A stretch of 64,000 nt of DNA from G025836975 sp048751585 (lineage in GTDB: Bacteria; Pseudomonadota; Gammaproteobacteria; Burkholderiales; Burkholderiaceae_B): NCBI RefSeq assembly GCF_048751585.1, contig NZ_JAZHOB010000001.1, forward strand, positions 248,001-312,000. Reading direction: 5' to 3'. This document shows positions 55,009-63,985 of this stretch, piece by piece; the first letter of the stretch is position 1; the number at the start of each line of letters is the position of its first letter. Under the pieces are notes generated by a model. The model did not search any database, was not told the origin of the DNA, and saw only the letters and a program-made list of their open reading frames with translations. Made by a program: the position numbers and the translations under genes.

Positions 55009-55620
55009 TTACGACGGCTGGCCGGAAGACACCATGACCAGGGCGGGCCGCAATACCCGGTCGGCAATGGTGTAGCCCTTCTGAAGCAACTGCACCACGG
55101 AGCCCTCGGGCAGCGACGACGGAACCGCCGAAATCGCCTGATGCACATGCGGATCGAACTTGTCGCCCTCGGCCGGCGCCACTTCCTTGAGCAGATTGCG
55201 TTCGAACGCCGAGTTCAACTGGCGCAAGGTGGCTTCCACACCCTCTTTCCAGGCCTCGGCGGTCTGATCGGTCAGCGCCAGGGCGGCCTCCAGGCTGTCC
55301 TTGACGGGAATCAGGCTTTCGGCAAACGACTCGGTGCCGAATTTGCGCGCCTTCGCCACGTCTTCCTGGGCGCGGCGGCGTATGTTTTCAACCTCGGCCT
55401 TGGCCCGCAACAGTTCCTCGTGGTACTGCGCAACCTTGGCTTGCGACTCGGACAGCAAGGTCGCCCAGTCTTCCTCGGCGGCCAATTGTTCGTTGGCCCG
55501 TGTATCGTCAATATCGGTATTGTCGGGTGTGCCTTGGGCGTCATTCACCTCGAGGTGTTCAGACGTATCAACCGATGAATCCTGCTGCTTGGGATCTACG
55601 GGTTCCTTGGGTGCCGGCAT
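55009..55620 (-). CDS. grpE: Nucleotide exchange factor GrpE
   Basis: A 203-residue co-chaperone. The acidic N-terminus (MPAPKEPVDPKQQDSSVDTSEHLE) precedes the long dimerising helix (KVAQYHEELLRAKAEVENIRRRAQEDVAKARKF) and the beta-wing domain with HQAISAVPSSLPEGSVVQLLQKGYTIADRVLRPALVMVS. GrpE releases ADP from DnaK. The start at 55620 gives the canonical acidic start; the frame extends five codons further with no ribosome site. It is the first of grpE-dnaK-dnaJ. Confidence 0.97.
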   Translation of the reverse strand: MPAPKEPVDPKQQDSSVDTSEHLEVNDAQGTPDNTDIDDTRANEQLAAEEDWATLLSESQAKVAQYHEELLRAKAEVENIRRRAQEDVAKARKFGTESFAESLIPVKDSLEAALALTDQTAEAWKEGVEATLRQLNSAFERNLLKEVAPAEGDKFDPHVHQAISAVPSSLPEGSVVQLLQKGYTIADRVLRPALVMVSSGQPS

Positions 55621-55656
55621 AAAAAATCTCCACATCTACGGTATGCAATTCCATGA

Positions 55657-55684
55657 AAATGGGGGCATCCGCCCCCATTTCAAG
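55657..55684 (-). promoter_or_regulatory. Sigma-32 (RpoH) promoter of grpE, overlapping a palindrome
   Basis: On the minus strand CTTGAAA (55678-55684), a 13-base spacer and CCCCATTT (55657-55664) form a strong RpoH promoter. The -10 and part of the spacer are one arm of the perfect palindrome AAATGGGGGC-ATCC-GCCCCCATTT (55657-55680), so a hairpin or a dimeric regulator could influence it. Confidence 0.8.
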
Positions 55685-55806
55685 ACCTGGGACATAGGGT
55701 TTCCCGGTCAAAATTCGTTCTGGATTCGTCGTCGGGCTTGAGCCTGCGCAAGCTTGCCGCGCCCGCCGCGTTGATGGGCGGGGCACTGAAGTTTACACCC
55801 GCCGGC

Positions 55807-56868
55807 TCAAACCCATCCGGCCAGGTGCCGCCGGACAATGCCCGCCAGGCTGGCGGCCCATTCCGGGTCGTCGTTCAGGCAGGGCAGGTAGCGGAATTGC
55901 CGGCCGCCTTCGGACAGAAAGGCATCGCGGCACTGCATCTGGATTTCCTCCAGGGTTTCCAGGCAATCAGCCAGAAAACCCGGACACATGACATCCACCT
56001 GGCTGATGCCTTGCCTGGCCCATTCGCGCAGTGTTGGCTCGGTATACGGTTCCAGCCATTTTTCGGCGCCGAAACGGCTTTGAAACGACACATGAACCCG
56101 CTCGCCCTCGGCGCCCAGCCGCTGCTTGAGCAAACCCGCGGTTTCCATGCAATCCCGATAATAGGGATCGCCCTGCTCGACCGTCCGGCGCGGCAGACCG
56201 TGGAAGCTGAGCAAAAGCCGCTCGGGCTTGCCATTGGCGGCCCAATACCGGCGCACCTGCCCCGCCAACGCATCGATGTAACCCGGATCATCGTGATAAC
56301 GCTTTACAAAGCGCAGCTCGGGCTGGTCGCGCAGCTTGGCGGCGTAGGCGGCCACGCTGTCCACCGCCGTTGCGGTGGTGCTGGCCGCATACTGCGGATA
56401 CATGGGCAGGACCAGGATACGCTGGCAGCCGGCCAGGCGCAGCTCGGCCATGGCATCGGCAATCGAAGGATTCCCGTAACGCATGCCCAGCCCGACGCAT
56501 GCCGGGATGCCTTGCGCGGCAAGCGCATCCTTTACACCTTGCGCTTGCGCCTGGCTCCAGACCAGCAGCGGCGACCCCTGTTCCAGCCAGATTTCCTTGT
56601 AGCGCGGCGCCAGGGCGCGAGGCCGGCGCGTCAAAATGAAGGCGCGCAGGATGGGCTGCCATATCCATTGCGGGATTTCAATTACGCGGGGATCGGACAG
56701 GAACTCGCCCAGGTAGCGGCGTATCGCCCCCGCCGCCGGTTCGTCGGGCGTGCCCAGGTTGACGAGCAGCACGCCGACGGGGCCCGGATCACGGGGAACA
56801 GGGTTGGGGTTGAACGCCTGTGGATCGACGGGTTCGGGCAGATAGGACGAGGGAAACAAGGAAGACAT
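55807..56868 (-). CDS. hemH: Ferrochelatase
   Basis: A 353-residue enzyme inserting Fe2+ into protoporphyrin IX, the last step of heme synthesis. The N-terminal VGVLLVNLGTPDEP and the active-site strands YPQYAASTTATAVDSVA, LLLSFHGLPRRTVEQGDPYYRDC (catalytic His) and VHVSFQSRFGAEKWLEPYTEPTL are all present. The start MSSLFPSSYLPEPVDP was chosen since the frame further upstream lies inside hrcA antisense or shadow sequence. It sits between hrcA and grpE, a usual Alcaligenaceae order, and probably follows hrcA in one transcript. Confidence 0.97.
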   Translation of the reverse strand: MSSLFPSSYLPEPVDPQAFNPNPVPRDPGPVGVLLVNLGTPDEPAAGAIRRYLGEFLSDPRVIEIPQWIWQPILRAFILTRRPRALAPRYKEIWLEQGSPLLVWSQAQAQGVKDALAAQGIPACVGLGMRYGNPSIADAMAELRLAGCQRILVLPMYPQYAASTTATAVDSVAAYAAKLRDQPELRFVKRYHDDPGYIDALAGQVRRYWAANGKPERLLLSFHGLPRRTVEQGDPYYRDCMETAGLLKQRLGAEGERVHVSFQSRFGAEKWLEPYTEPTLREWARQGISQVDVMCPGFLADCLETLEEIQMQCRDAFLSEGGRQFRYLPCLNDDPEWAASLAGIVRRHLAGWV

Positions 56869-56938
56869 GGAGCAAAACCGGGGGCAGGAAAATGGGGCCA
56901 CGACGAACACGCCGCCGGAAAACGGCGGCCGGTCCGCG

Positions 56939-57949
56939 TCAGGACTGATTGTGGCTGAGCGCATTGGACAGCAGCCGGGCGGTGATATCGACAATGGGAA
57001 TGACCCGCTCGTAGGCCATGCGCGACGGCCCGATGACGCCCAGCGTTCCGACCACCGTCCCATCGACGCCGTAGGGCGCGGTGATGACCGAAACATCCTC
57101 CATTGGAACCAACTGGGAATCGCCTCCGATGTAGATCTGTACGCCCTGGGCGCGGCTGGACACGTCCAGCAATTGCAGCAGATCGGTTTTCTTTTCGAAC
57201 AAGGAGAACATGCGCCGCAGCCTGTCCATGTCGGAGGCGATCTCGGAAATATCCAGCAGCTTGCTTTCACCTGAAATCACCAGCGACTCGTCGGTATCGG
57301 CCGTTGCGGCGCCGGCCTCGACGGCGGCCTGCATCAGGCGGGAGATGTCGGCCTGCAAAGAGGAAAGCTCGTCGGCGATGGCAAGCCGGACCTCTTCGAA
57401 GGACATGCCTGCAAAATGCTGATTGAAGAAATTGCTGGCCTCGAGCAATTCCTGCTCGAGATAGTCGCGGGAGACGAACAGGATGCGGTTCTGGACATCG
57501 CCATCGGGGGTGACGATGATCAGGAGCACCCTTTTTTCCGATAGGCGGATGAATTCAATCTGCCGAAAAACCTGGGCGCGCTTTGGCGCCAGGACGACGC
57601 CGGTGAATTGCGACAGGTTCGACAGCAGCGCCGCGGCGGCTGTAACGGCCCTGCCCGGCTCCGCCGCCGGCAATATCTGGCGGATCTGGCTGGCCGGCAG
57701 CACTTCGAAGCGCTGCACCGCCAGCAAGCGATCGACAAACAGGCGGTAGCCCTTGGGCGTGGGTATCCGGCCGGCCGACGTGTGGGGGCTGTGGATAAGA
57801 CCGAGGTCTTCCAGGTCGGACATGACATTGCGTATGGTCGCGGGCGACAGATCGAACATTTTCGAAAGGGTCCGGGATCCAACGGGTTGTCCGTCGGCTA
57901 TGTATCGTTCTATGAGCGCTTTGAGAAGCGCATTCGCTCGGTCGTCCAT
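56939..57949 (-). CDS. hrcA: Heat-inducible transcription repressor HrcA
   Basis: A 336-residue winged-helix repressor that binds CIRCE elements. The DNA-binding part (LIERYIADGQPVGSRTLSKMFDLSPATIRNVMSDLEDLGLI and SAGRIPTPKGYRLFVD) is at residues 12-75, followed by the GAF-like domain and C-terminal tail. No CIRCE site (TTAGCACTC-N9-GAGTGCTAA) is visible near grpE, dnaK or dnaJ, so the targets, such as groESL, must lie elsewhere. It is divergent from nadK. Confidence 0.97.
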   Translation of the reverse strand: MDDRANALLKALIERYIADGQPVGSRTLSKMFDLSPATIRNVMSDLEDLGLIHSPHTSAGRIPTPKGYRLFVDRLLAVQRFEVLPASQIRQILPAAEPGRAVTAAAALLSNLSQFTGVVLAPKRAQVFRQIEFIRLSEKRVLLIIVTPDGDVQNRILFVSRDYLEQELLEASNFFNQHFAGMSFEEVRLAIADELSSLQADISRLMQAAVEAGAATADTDESLVISGESKLLDISEIASDMDRLRRMFSLFEKKTDLLQLLDVSSRAQGVQIYIGGDSQLVPMEDVSVITAPYGVDGTVVGTLGVIGPSRMAYERVIPIVDITARLLSNALSHNQS

Positions 57950-58065
57950 GATTCTATTTTATGCAAACTTTCAGGTTCGGGTTGTCCCACCCACAGCCAT
58001 AAACCCTTGCGGGACCCTATAATCAATGCGTCCATTATTCCATCAAACCAGCAGGTATTCGCCTT

Positions 58066-58965
58066 ATGCACTTCAAAACCGTTGCAATCGTGGGCCGCTA
58101 CCAGGACACCGGTCTTGACGCCCCCTTGCGCAAGCTGGCCGGCACGCTGGGCGCGGCGGGCTGTAATGTGCTTATCGAGGCCGATACGGCAAAAAATACC
58201 GGCATCCGGGAGCACACCGTAGCCTCTTACCAGGAAATCGGCAAGCAGGCCGACCTGGCCGTCATCATGGGCGGGGATGGAACCATGCTGGGCGCGGCCC
58301 GCCAGTTGGCCGACAGCAATGTGCCTCTTATCGGCATCAACCACGGCCGACTGGGCTTCATCACCGACATCCCCCTGCATAGCGCCAACGATGCCCTGGC
58401 CAGCGTCATACAGGGCAACTACGAAGCCGAAGACCGCGTCCTGCTCGAAGGGCGCGTGGTGCGCGAAGGCCAAACCCTTTTTTCGGGCGTGGCCTTGAAC
58501 GACGTCGTCCTGAACCGCGCCGGGCGCGGCGGCATGATCGAGGTAACGGTCGAGTTCGACGGCGCCTTCATGTACAGCCAACGGGCCGACGGGCTTATCA
58601 TCGCCACGCCGACGGGTTCGACCGCATATTCGCTTTCCGCCAACGGCCCCATTGTCCATTCGCGCCTGAATGCCATCCTGCTGGTTCCGGTGGCGCCGCA
58701 AACCCTGTCCAACCGGCCTATCGTGCTGCCCGACAGTGGCACCCTGAGCCTTACCGTTACCGCCCTGGGCCGGGTGGAATCCGGCGCCAGCGTTCACTTC
58801 GACATGCAAACCTGGTCCGACTGCCAGGCCGGCGACCGCATCGAGGTGCGCCGGGCGAAAAATACCGTACGCTTCATCCATCCCACCGGCTACAGCTTCT
58901 TCTCCACGCTGCGACGCAAGCTGTACTGGAACCACATGCCGCAACCCTCCGACGAGGTCGAATAG
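58066..58965 (+). CDS. nadK: NAD kinase
   Basis: A 299-residue kinase making NADP from NAD and ATP. The GGDGT motif is at residues 69-73, followed by the NE/D-type loop (IGINHGRLGFITDI) and the conserved YSQRADGLIIATPTGSTAYSLSANGPIVHS. It starts near AGG and is immediately followed by recN (4 bases between stop and next start). nadK-recN is a conserved pair. Confidence 0.98.
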   Translation: MHFKTVAIVGRYQDTGLDAPLRKLAGTLGAAGCNVLIEADTAKNTGIREHTVASYQEIGKQADLAVIMGGDGTMLGAARQLADSNVPLIGINHGRLGFITDIPLHSANDALASVIQGNYEAEDRVLLEGRVVREGQTLFSGVALNDVVLNRAGRGGMIEVTVEFDGAFMYSQRADGLIIATPTGSTAYSLSANGPIVHSRLNAILLVPVAPQTLSNRPIVLPDSGTLSLTVTALGRVESGASVHFDMQTWSDCQAGDRIEVRRAKNTVRFIHPTGYSFFSTLRRKLYWNHMPQPSDEVE

Positions 58966-58968
58966 CCC

Positions 58969-60612
58969 ATGCTGCGTACTTTGCATATACGCGATTTTGT
59001 CATAGTCGAACAGGCGGAAATACAGTTCGACGCCGGATTCACGGTATTCTCGGGCGAAACGGGCGCAGGCAAATCGATACTCATCGACGCCCTGTCGCTG
59101 GCCCTGGGCGCCCGCGCGGATGCCTCCGCATTGCGCGAGAACGCCGCGCGCGCCGATATCTCCGCCGTATTCGACCCTCCCTCCACGCTGCAGGCCTGGC
59201 TGCGCGAGCAGGAACTCGACACCGACGATGCCCTGATCTTGCGCCGCGTCATCGACAACCAGGGCCGCAGCCGCGCATTCATCAACGGGCTGCCGGTAAC
59301 ACTGGGGCAATTGCGCGAGCTGGGCGAATACCTGGTCGATATCCACGGCCAGCATGCTCATCAAAGCCTGCTGAAAGCGGCCAACCAGCGCGAACTGCTG
59401 GACACCCAGGGCGGACACCTGCCCCTGGCGCGGCAGGTGCAGCAAGCTTGGCAGCAATGGCAGCAGGCCCAGAAAGCACTGGACGCCGCCCGCGAAAACA
59501 GTGCCGCATTGCAAGAAGAGCGCGAACGCCTTGAATGGCAGCTGTCGGAACTGGATCAAGTGGGCTTGCAGCCCGGCGAATGGGACGCCATCAACAACGA
59601 CCACAACCGCCTGGCGCATGCCCAGGCGCTGCTGGACGGCGCCACGCAAGCACTGACGGCTCTCGATGGCGATCAGGGATCGGCGCAGCAAGCGCTGAAT
59701 GCCGCAGGACATGCCCTGCAACAATTGCTGCGCCACGATAGCCACCTGCAAGGCATTTACGACGCCATAGAATCGGCCCGCATCTCGGCGGCGGAAGCCG
59801 TATCCGACCTGAACAGTTATCTGGACAAGCTCGAGCTCGAACCCGACCGGCTCGCCCAGGCGGAACAACGGCTTTCCGAAATTTTCGACTTGGCGCGCAA
59901 ATTCAAGATCGAGCCCAATGACATCCCATCGTTCAGGCAAAGCCTGCAAGACCAATTGAATGCCAGCCAGACCGCCGCCGACATCCCGGCGCTGGCGGCC
60001 CAGGCGCAAGCGGCGGCAAGCCAATACCACGAACTGGCTGTCCAGCTAAGCAAGGCCCGGCAAAAAACCAGCAAAAACCTGGCCAAGCAGGTCAGCGCGG
60101 CCATGCAAACGCTGGCCATGCAAGGAGGCCGATTCGAAGTCGGCATGTCCCAAAGCCCTGCGGGCCCGCATGGCAACGAAACCATTGAATTCCTGGTGGC
60201 CGGCCACCCCGGCGTCAGTCCCAAGCCCCTGGCCAAGGTGGCGTCGGGCGGCGAGCTGGCGCGGATCTCGCTGGCCTTGTCGGTCATTGCCAGCCAGGCG
60301 GCGCGGGTTCCCACGCTTATCTTCGATGAAGTCGATACCGGTGTGGGCGGAGCCGTGGCCGAAATGGTGGGCCGCCTGCTGCGCGAACTGGGCGAACGCC
60401 ACCAGGTGCTGTGCGTGACCCATTTGCCGCAGGTCGCGGCACGCGGCTCGCACCATTACGAGGTCAGGAAATCGACGGCCGATTCAAGCACTTTGTCGAC
60501 CATTCAAGCGCTCGACGCGCAGGGCCGCATCGACGAGGTCGCCCGCATGCTGGGCGGCCTGAAAATCACCGACACCACGCGCAAGCATGCGCGCGAGATG
60601 CTGGCAAGCTAA
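58969..60612 (+). CDS. recN: DNA repair protein RecN
   Basis: A 547-residue SMC-like ATPase of recombinational repair. Walker A GETGAGKS is at residues 29-36, the long coiled coil spans about 150-360, and the C-terminal half has the signature KVASGGELARISLALSVIA and Walker B TLIFDEVDTGVGGAVAE. It ends with the helix containing LPQVAARGSHHYEVRK. It starts just 3 bases after nadK and ends at two tandem hairpins. No LexA box was noted upstream, consistent with sharing the nadK promoter. Confidence 0.98.
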   Translation: MLRTLHIRDFVIVEQAEIQFDAGFTVFSGETGAGKSILIDALSLALGARADASALRENAARADISAVFDPPSTLQAWLREQELDTDDALILRRVIDNQGRSRAFINGLPVTLGQLRELGEYLVDIHGQHAHQSLLKAANQRELLDTQGGHLPLARQVQQAWQQWQQAQKALDAARENSAALQEERERLEWQLSELDQVGLQPGEWDAINNDHNRLAHAQALLDGATQALTALDGDQGSAQQALNAAGHALQQLLRHDSHLQGIYDAIESARISAAEAVSDLNSYLDKLELEPDRLAQAEQRLSEIFDLARKFKIEPNDIPSFRQSLQDQLNASQTAADIPALAAQAQAAASQYHELAVQLSKARQKTSKNLAKQVSAAMQTLAMQGGRFEVGMSQSPAGPHGNETIEFLVAGHPGVSPKPLAKVASGGELARISLALSVIASQAARVPTLIFDEVDTGVGGAVAEMVGRLLRELGERHQVLCVTHLPQVAARGSHHYEVRKSTADSSTLSTIQALDAQGRIDEVARMLGGLKITDTTRKHAREMLAS

Positions 60613-60626
60613 GCGGGAAACAGCCC

Positions 60627-60679
60627 TGCATCGTTAAGCGATGCAGCATGCCGGAACCTTGCGGGTTCCGGCTTTTTTT
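60627..60679 (+). terminator. Two hairpins after recN (terminator)
   Basis: A first hairpin TGCATCG / CGATGCA (60627-60633 and 60639-60645) is followed by GCCGGAACC / GGTTCCGGC (60650-60658 and 60664-60672) and a T7 run. The second is a classic rho-independent terminator. Its T tract overlaps the fur stop codon. Confidence 0.9.
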
Positions 60680-61103
60680 ATTTGGCGTGCTTGGGCGAGC
60701 AATCGGAGCAAATGCCATACAGCAGCATGGTGTGGCTTTCCAGGACAAAGCCCTGATCCTTGGCGATCTTATGCTGGCGTTTTTCGATATCGTGATCGGT
60801 GAATTCGACCACCTTGCCGCAATTGGTGCAGATAAGGTGATCGTGATGGTCGCCGTCGTTGAGCTCGAATACCGCCTTGCCGCCGTCGAACTGGCTGCGC
60901 ACCAGAATGCCGGCCTGCTCGAACTGGGTCAACACACGGTACACCGTAGCCAATCCGATATCGACATCTTCGGCGATAAGGGTACGGTAAACGTCTTCAG
61001 CGCTTTGGTGCCGGAGATCGGCACGCCTGAAAATATCAAGAATCTTGAGGCGCGGAAAGGTCGCCTTCAAGCCCATATTCTTCAGTTCATTTTGGTCGTT
61101 CAT
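60678..61103 (-). CDS. fur: Ferric uptake regulator Fur
   Basis: A 141-residue Fe2+-responsive repressor. The winged helix (LKATFPRLKILDIFRRADLRHQSAEDVYR and DVDIGLATVYRVLTQFEQAGI) covers residues 12-70. The metal site has His86-His87-Asp88-His89 followed by the structural zinc pairs Cys92/Cys95 and Cys132/Cys135. The start at 61103 (MNDQNELKNMGLKATFPR) is the family standard; the frame runs 63 bases further without support. It is divergent from bamE. Confidence 0.98.
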   Translation of the reverse strand: MNDQNELKNMGLKATFPRLKILDIFRRADLRHQSAEDVYRTLIAEDVDIGLATVYRVLTQFEQAGILVRSQFDGGKAVFELNDGDHHDHLICTNCGKVVEFTDHDIEKRQHKIAKDQGFVLESHTMLLYGICSDCSPKHAK

Positions 61104-61246
61104 AGCTAAAATGTCTCTGGCGGTAAGATGATGTTCGGGCGCGCGCAAGCTACGCTGTGCGCCCAACGCTGACTAACGCTATTATGCGTTTATTCTTAAA
61201 CCTTTATGATAACGGTTTTATTCGATCTGAATAACAGGGGCGCTTC

Positions 61247-61930
61247 GTGCTGACGACTGCAAAACCAATATTTTCAACGCTACGCGCCGGCCTGACGGCC
61301 AGTGTGCTCGCCCTGGCCCTTACGGCCTGCGGTACGACCAACTGGGGTTTCCCGTATCGCCCCGATGTCCAGCAAGGCAACTGGATCACTTCCGAGCAAA
61401 TTGCCCAATTGCAAAAAGGCATGAGCCGCGAACAAGTCCGCTTTATTCTGGGCACCCCCACCTTGCAGGATATATTCCGGACCAATCGCTGGGATTACCC
61501 CTACTATAACAAGCCCGGCTACGGAGATGAAGAAGAACGGAAATTCACGGTCTGGTTCGAAGGCGACAGCCTGGTCCGTTGGGAAGGCGACCAGCAGCCG
61601 GACCGGCAACCTTTCCAGAAAGCGGACACCGGCGCAAGCGAGAACGGTGACGCGCAGGGCGGCACCGGCAAGATCAGTTCCGATACGGCAGGTTCCGAGG
61701 CCATGCCCGAACAGGCGCAACCCAGCCCCGTCGTCGGCGGATCCGCTCCGGAAATGAATTCACCCACCGACGGCAAAACAGCCACGGATGCCGATGCGCA
61801 GAGCGCCCAGCCTCAGGAAGCCGTCCCGGCCCAGCAGCCGCGCCGGCCATTGATCAATGCCAGCGAACCGCGCACGGCCAATCCCGGCGCTCCCAACGCC
61901 GGCCGAAACACCGCCGAACCACTGCGCTGA
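61247..61930 (+). CDS. bamE: Outer-membrane assembly lipoprotein BamE with a long C-terminal extension
   Basis: A 227-residue lipoprotein with GTG start and lipobox cysteine at residue 28 (LALTAC). The BamE/SmpA domain covers about residues 38-115 (NWITSEQIAQLQKGMSREQVRFILGTPTLQDIFRTNRWDYPYY). E. coli BamE is about 113 residues, so the last 110 residues are an added, Gln/Pro/Ala/Glu-rich, probably disordered tail. BamE supports BamA in outer-membrane protein insertion. It lies upstream of dapB by 14 bases and opposite fur, the classic order. Confidence 0.93.
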   Translation: MLTTAKPIFSTLRAGLTASVLALALTACGTTNWGFPYRPDVQQGNWITSEQIAQLQKGMSREQVRFILGTPTLQDIFRTNRWDYPYYNKPGYGDEEERKFTVWFEGDSLVRWEGDQQPDRQPFQKADTGASENGDAQGGTGKISSDTAGSEAMPEQAQPSPVVGGSAPEMNSPTDGKTATDADAQSAQPQEAVPAQQPRRPLINASEPRTANPGAPNAGRNTAEPLR

Positions 61931-61944
61931 CAAAAGGGAGAACT

Positions 61945-62736
61945 ATGCGTATCGCTATTGCAGGGGCCGACGGCCGCATGGGCCGCATGCTTGTCGAAGC
62001 CGTGCTTCAAAGTCCCGACCTGAAACTGACCGTGGCCTTGGACCGGGTGGGCTCGGCCGCCATCGGCCAGGACGCCGGCGCCTTCCTGGGCCAGGACACC
62101 GGGGCCGTGATCACCGACGATCTGGACACCTTGGCCGATGCCGATTGCCTGATCGACTTTACCCGGCCCGAAGGAACCCTGGCGCATCTGCAGGCATGCA
62201 TCAAGCATGGCACCAAGTGCGTCATCGGCACAACGGGATTCGATGACAAAGGCAAATTGGCCATCCAGGCCGCCAGCCAGAAAATCGCCATCGTATTCGC
62301 CCCCAACATGAGCGTCGGCGTCAATGCCACCCTGAGGCTGCTGGAAATGGCCGCCAAGCTGCTGAATAGCGGCTACGACGTCGAAGTATTCGAAGCCCAC
62401 CACCGCAACAAGGTCGATGCCCCATCCGGCACGGCCCTGGCCATGGGCGAGGCCGTGGCATCGGCCTGGGGCAAGAAACTGAACGATATTGCCGATTGGG
62501 CGCGCCACGGCGAAACCGGTGCGCGGGAAAACGGCAAGATCGGCTTTTCCGTTTTGCGCGGCGGGGACATCGTCGGCGATCACACCGTGTATTTTTGCGG
62601 CACAGGCGAACGCATCGAAATCACGCACCGGTCCAGCAGCCGCGCCACATACGCGCAAGGCAGCCTGCGCGCGGCCCGCTATCTTGCCCGCAAGGAATTC
62701 GGACTGTTCGACATGCAGGACGTGCTGGCGACTTAG
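61945..62736 (+). CDS. dapB: 4-hydroxy-tetrahydrodipicolinate reductase
   Basis: A 263-residue enzyme of the diaminopimelate/lysine pathway. The cofactor loop AGADGRMGRMLVEAV starts at residue 6, the conserved GTTGFDDKGK and NMSVGVNATLRLL precede the catalytic EAHHRNKVDAPSGTALAMGEA. GGGAGA lies seven bases before the ATG. It follows bamE and is terminated before the convergent murB by a hairpin. Confidence 0.98.
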   Translation: MRIAIAGADGRMGRMLVEAVLQSPDLKLTVALDRVGSAAIGQDAGAFLGQDTGAVITDDLDTLADADCLIDFTRPEGTLAHLQACIKHGTKCVIGTTGFDDKGKLAIQAASQKIAIVFAPNMSVGVNATLRLLEMAAKLLNSGYDVEVFEAHHRNKVDAPSGTALAMGEAVASAWGKKLNDIADWARHGETGARENGKIGFSVLRGGDIVGDHTVYFCGTGERIEITHRSSSRATYAQGSLRAARYLARKEFGLFDMQDVLAT

Positions 62737-62789
62737 TATTTTTGTCTGCGGCAGGATGCTTGCAACTTCCGCGAAGCACATAACTTTTC

Positions 62790-62818
62790 AAGGTCCGCCC
62801 GCGCGGGCCTTGTTTTTT
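62790..62818 (+). terminator. Terminator after dapB
   Basis: Stem AAGGTCCGC / GCGGGCCTT (one G-U pair) with loop CCGC at 62790-62811, then GT6. It overlaps the murB stop region and separates the convergent genes. Confidence 0.85.
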
Positions 62819-63840
62819 TAGCAGACCTGCACGGGTTCCTGCTCCAGCATCACGCCGAAACGAGCCTGGATGTCGGCCTTGATTGCGCCGGCCAACTGCG
62901 CGATGTCCCGGGCGTCCGCGCCGCCGTAATTCACCAGCACCAGCGCCTGGCGGTCGTGCACGCCCACCCGCCCCATGCGCCTTCCCTTCCAGCCCGCGCG
63001 GTCGATCAACCAACCCGCCGCCAGCTTGTAGGCACGGCCGTCGTCCTGCGCATAGGCCACCACGTCGGGATGCATCTTCCTGACGGCATCGAACGCCGCG
63101 GCATCAACGATGGGGTTCTTGAAAAAGCTGCCGGCATTGCCCAATACCGCCGGATCCGGAAGCTTGCGCCGGCGGACTTCGCAGACCGCATCGAATATCC
63201 GCCGGGCGCTTACCGCCGCGCCACCGGCCTGCAACATGGGATGATCGCGCAAATCCGGATAGTCCAGCGCCGGGCGCCACGCCTTGGGCAGGCGCAGGCG
63301 CAGCGCCGTAATCAGCCACCGGCCGGGCTCCGACTGCTTGAAGAAACTGTTTCTGTACGAGAACCGGCAATCCTCCGGGCCCATTTCAAGCTGGCGCCCA
63401 TTGAGCAGATCCCAGGCGGTCAGGCTATGGAAACGCTGATCCAGCTCGACCCCGTAGGCGCCTATATTCTGCACCGGCGCCGCCCCGACCGTGCCGGGAA
63501 TGAGCGCAAGATTTTCCAGACCGTTCCAGCCACGGCCTACGCAATGGGCCACAAGATCGTGCCAGACTTCGCCCGCCTGGGCCTCGATTATCCATGCATC
63601 ATCGCTTTCATCCAGGACCCGGATCCCTTGCGACTCGACCTTGACGACCAGGCAATCCAATAGGGGAGCAAGCACCACATTGCTGCCGCCGCCCAGCACC
63701 ATTACCTTGCCGTAGCGCGCCGCCTGCTGGGTAAGCAGCGGCAATTGCCCGACAGCGCTGTAACGGACAAGCGCCCTGGCCCGCGAATGCAGGCCCAGAG
63801 TGTTCAGAGAAGTAAGATCCTGGTCGTGAATATGCAGCAA
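62818..63840 (-). CDS. murB: UDP-N-acetylenolpyruvoylglucosamine reductase
   Basis: A 340-residue FAD enzyme forming UDP-MurNAc in peptidoglycan synthesis. The FAD-binding VLGGGSNVVLAPLLDCLVVKV starts near residue 48, and LENLALIPGTVGAAPVQNIGAYGVEL at about 110. The FSYRNSFFK site and the catalytic serine in LGNAGSFFKNP follow. The C-terminal LIDRAGWKGRRMGRVGVHDRQALVLVNYG is of the type I (E. coli-like) length class. It is divergent from a promoter at the window end. Confidence 0.98.
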   Translation of the reverse strand: MLHIHDQDLTSLNTLGLHSRARALVRYSAVGQLPLLTQQAARYGKVMVLGGGSNVVLAPLLDCLVVKVESQGIRVLDESDDAWIIEAQAGEVWHDLVAHCVGRGWNGLENLALIPGTVGAAPVQNIGAYGVELDQRFHSLTAWDLLNGRQLEMGPEDCRFSYRNSFFKQSEPGRWLITALRLRLPKAWRPALDYPDLRDHPMLQAGGAAVSARRIFDAVCEVRRRKLPDPAVLGNAGSFFKNPIVDAAAFDAVRKMHPDVVAYAQDDGRAYKLAAGWLIDRAGWKGRRMGRVGVHDRQALVLVNYGGADARDIAQLAGAIKADIQARFGVMLEQEPVQVC

Positions 63841-63954
63841 AGCTCATCCTGCCGGTAATGAGGAGTCGATCAAGGTCGGACGAAGGCATAAGCATACCTT
63901 GCCCTGCCGGCTCGTCGGCAAGGCAGCCTGGCATGCAAAAGCGCAAGGCATTGC

Positions 63955-63985
63955 TTGACAGATATGGGTAGGATCATGCTATTAT
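63955..63985 (+). promoter_or_regulatory. Strong sigma-70 promoter at the right edge
   Basis: TTGACA (63955-63960), 19 bases, TATTAT (63980-63985), close to the consensus with a slightly long spacer. It faces right and belongs to a gene or RNA beyond the window. Confidence 0.6.

Noticed and set aside
55621..58065. CIRCE element near hrcA, grpE or hemH
   Set aside because: No TTAGCACTC-N9-GAGTGCTAA pattern was found by eye.
57910..60030. 706-codon minus-strand frame over nadK and recN
   Set aside because: It is the antisense frame of two strongly conserved genes, common in GC-rich codon usage, with no ribosome site or family motif.
61104..61246. Fur box between fur and bamE
   Set aside because: GATAACGGTTTTATTC only partly resembles GATAATGATAATCATTATC and was not called.
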